A stretch of DNA of 50,106 bases from an uncultured Flavobacterium sp. (GTDB lineage: Bacteria; Bacteroidota; Bacteroidia; Flavobacteriales; Flavobacteriaceae), in the NCBI RefSeq assembly GCF_937967675.1, contig NZ_CALBSN010000135.1:1-50106 (forward strand). Direction: 5' to 3'. Below the pieces are notes generated by a model that worked only from the letters and a program-made list of their open reading frames with translations, did not search any database and was not told the origin of the DNA. A program made the position numbers and the translations under genes. Below are positions 50,018 to 50,106 of the stretch, in pieces. Position 1 is the stretch's first letter. Each line of letters begins with the position of its first letter.

Positions 50018-50106
50018 TTAGCTTAATAGAGCTAAAATTGTATTTAAAGTCTCACTTGGACGCATTGCTTTCTCCGTTAGTTCAAAACTTGGATGATAGT
50101 AACCAC
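50018..50106 (-). CDS. NADP-dependent isocitrate dehydrogenase, monomeric type, C-terminal end (partial)
   Basis: The last 28 codons of a minus-strand gene, with TAA at 50018-50020. They read GYYHPSFELTEKAMRPSETL and then NTILALLS. The YY...(T)KAMRPS.TLN pattern is the C-terminus of the large monomeric NADP isocitrate dehydrogenase (about 740 residues). The rest lies outside the window, so the call depends on this short tail. The stop is about 20 bases from the terminator at 49966-49997. Confidence 0.6.
   Translation of the reverse strand, partial: GYYHPSFELTEKAMRPSETLNTILALLS

Noticed and set aside
1..50106. CRISPR array, prophage, insertion sequence, tRNA or defence island
   Set aside because: No regularly spaced repeats, transposase, integrase, phage structural genes, tRNA-like sequences or known defence genes were seen on either strand.

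Overview
The window looks like a stretch of chromosome from a flavobacterium (phylum Bacteroidota, Flavobacterium-like); the species cannot be named from sequence alone. The evidence is AT-rich DNA, almost no Shine-Dalgarno sequences, and many promoters carrying the Bacteroidota -7 box TAnnTTTG. Two TonB-dependent receptors, a DUF4249 lipoprotein, type III glutamine synthetase, a fused IcmF mutase, fused CcsBA, and families such as DUF3810, DUF4268 and DUF1543 point the same way. I see no prophage, insertion sequence, CRISPR array, tRNA or toxin/defence island.

Layout. 1-726: the 3' end of a 5S rRNA gene closes an rRNA operon, followed by a truncated second 5S copy and about 500 bases of non-coding DNA full of small hairpins. 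727-3915 (minus): ATP-grasp protein, NRDE/TANGO2 protein, DinB-like protein, MsrB lipoprotein and a DUF4268 protein. 3986-5555 (plus): Nudix hydrolase and a divergent PlsC-like acyltransferase. 5595-7590 (minus): an ECF sigma factor, a membrane protein and a TraB/GumN protein in one tight operon. 7817-11842: type II NADH dehydrogenase, DUF3810 metalloprotease-like protein (minus) and dipeptidase PepD. 12075-15577 (minus): a small secreted protein and an iron-uptake pair (siderophore receptor plus PepSY membrane protein) with a candidate iron operator. 15765-23784 (plus): RF1, OMP decarboxylase, BtuF-like protein, hydrolase, IcmF and a GyrI-like protein. 23781-28232: YchJ, a 46-residue protein, a lipoprotein, DUF1543 and glutamine synthetase III.

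28233-34317 (minus) holds rsfS-ftsH, then LUD-cdsA-psd-ACBP-sod-STM3941-like: a membrane and protein quality-control/phospholipid synthesis block. 34403-41378 (plus, except one GNAT gene): BirA, CcsBA, glutathione peroxidase and MenD, mostly respiration and cofactor genes. 41393-45936: small accessory genes, UvrB and thiamine pyrophosphokinase. 45976-49172 (minus): a TonB receptor with its DUF4249 lipoprotein, flanked by a divergent secreted protein and the last codons of an isocitrate dehydrogenase.

Most of the window is ordinary housekeeping chromosome. The points most worth a second look are: three antioxidant enzymes (MsrB, Mn-type SOD, glutathione peroxidase) that all carry lipoprotein signals; two near-identical 23-bp operator-like repeats around the siderophore receptor promoter; a possible small RNA on the minus strand near 19.5 kb; a palindrome upstream of glnN; the truncated 5S copy and hairpin cluster; several families of intergenic repeats, one of which supplies the tail of a coding sequence; and a PlsC-like enzyme whose two catalytic motifs are both altered.
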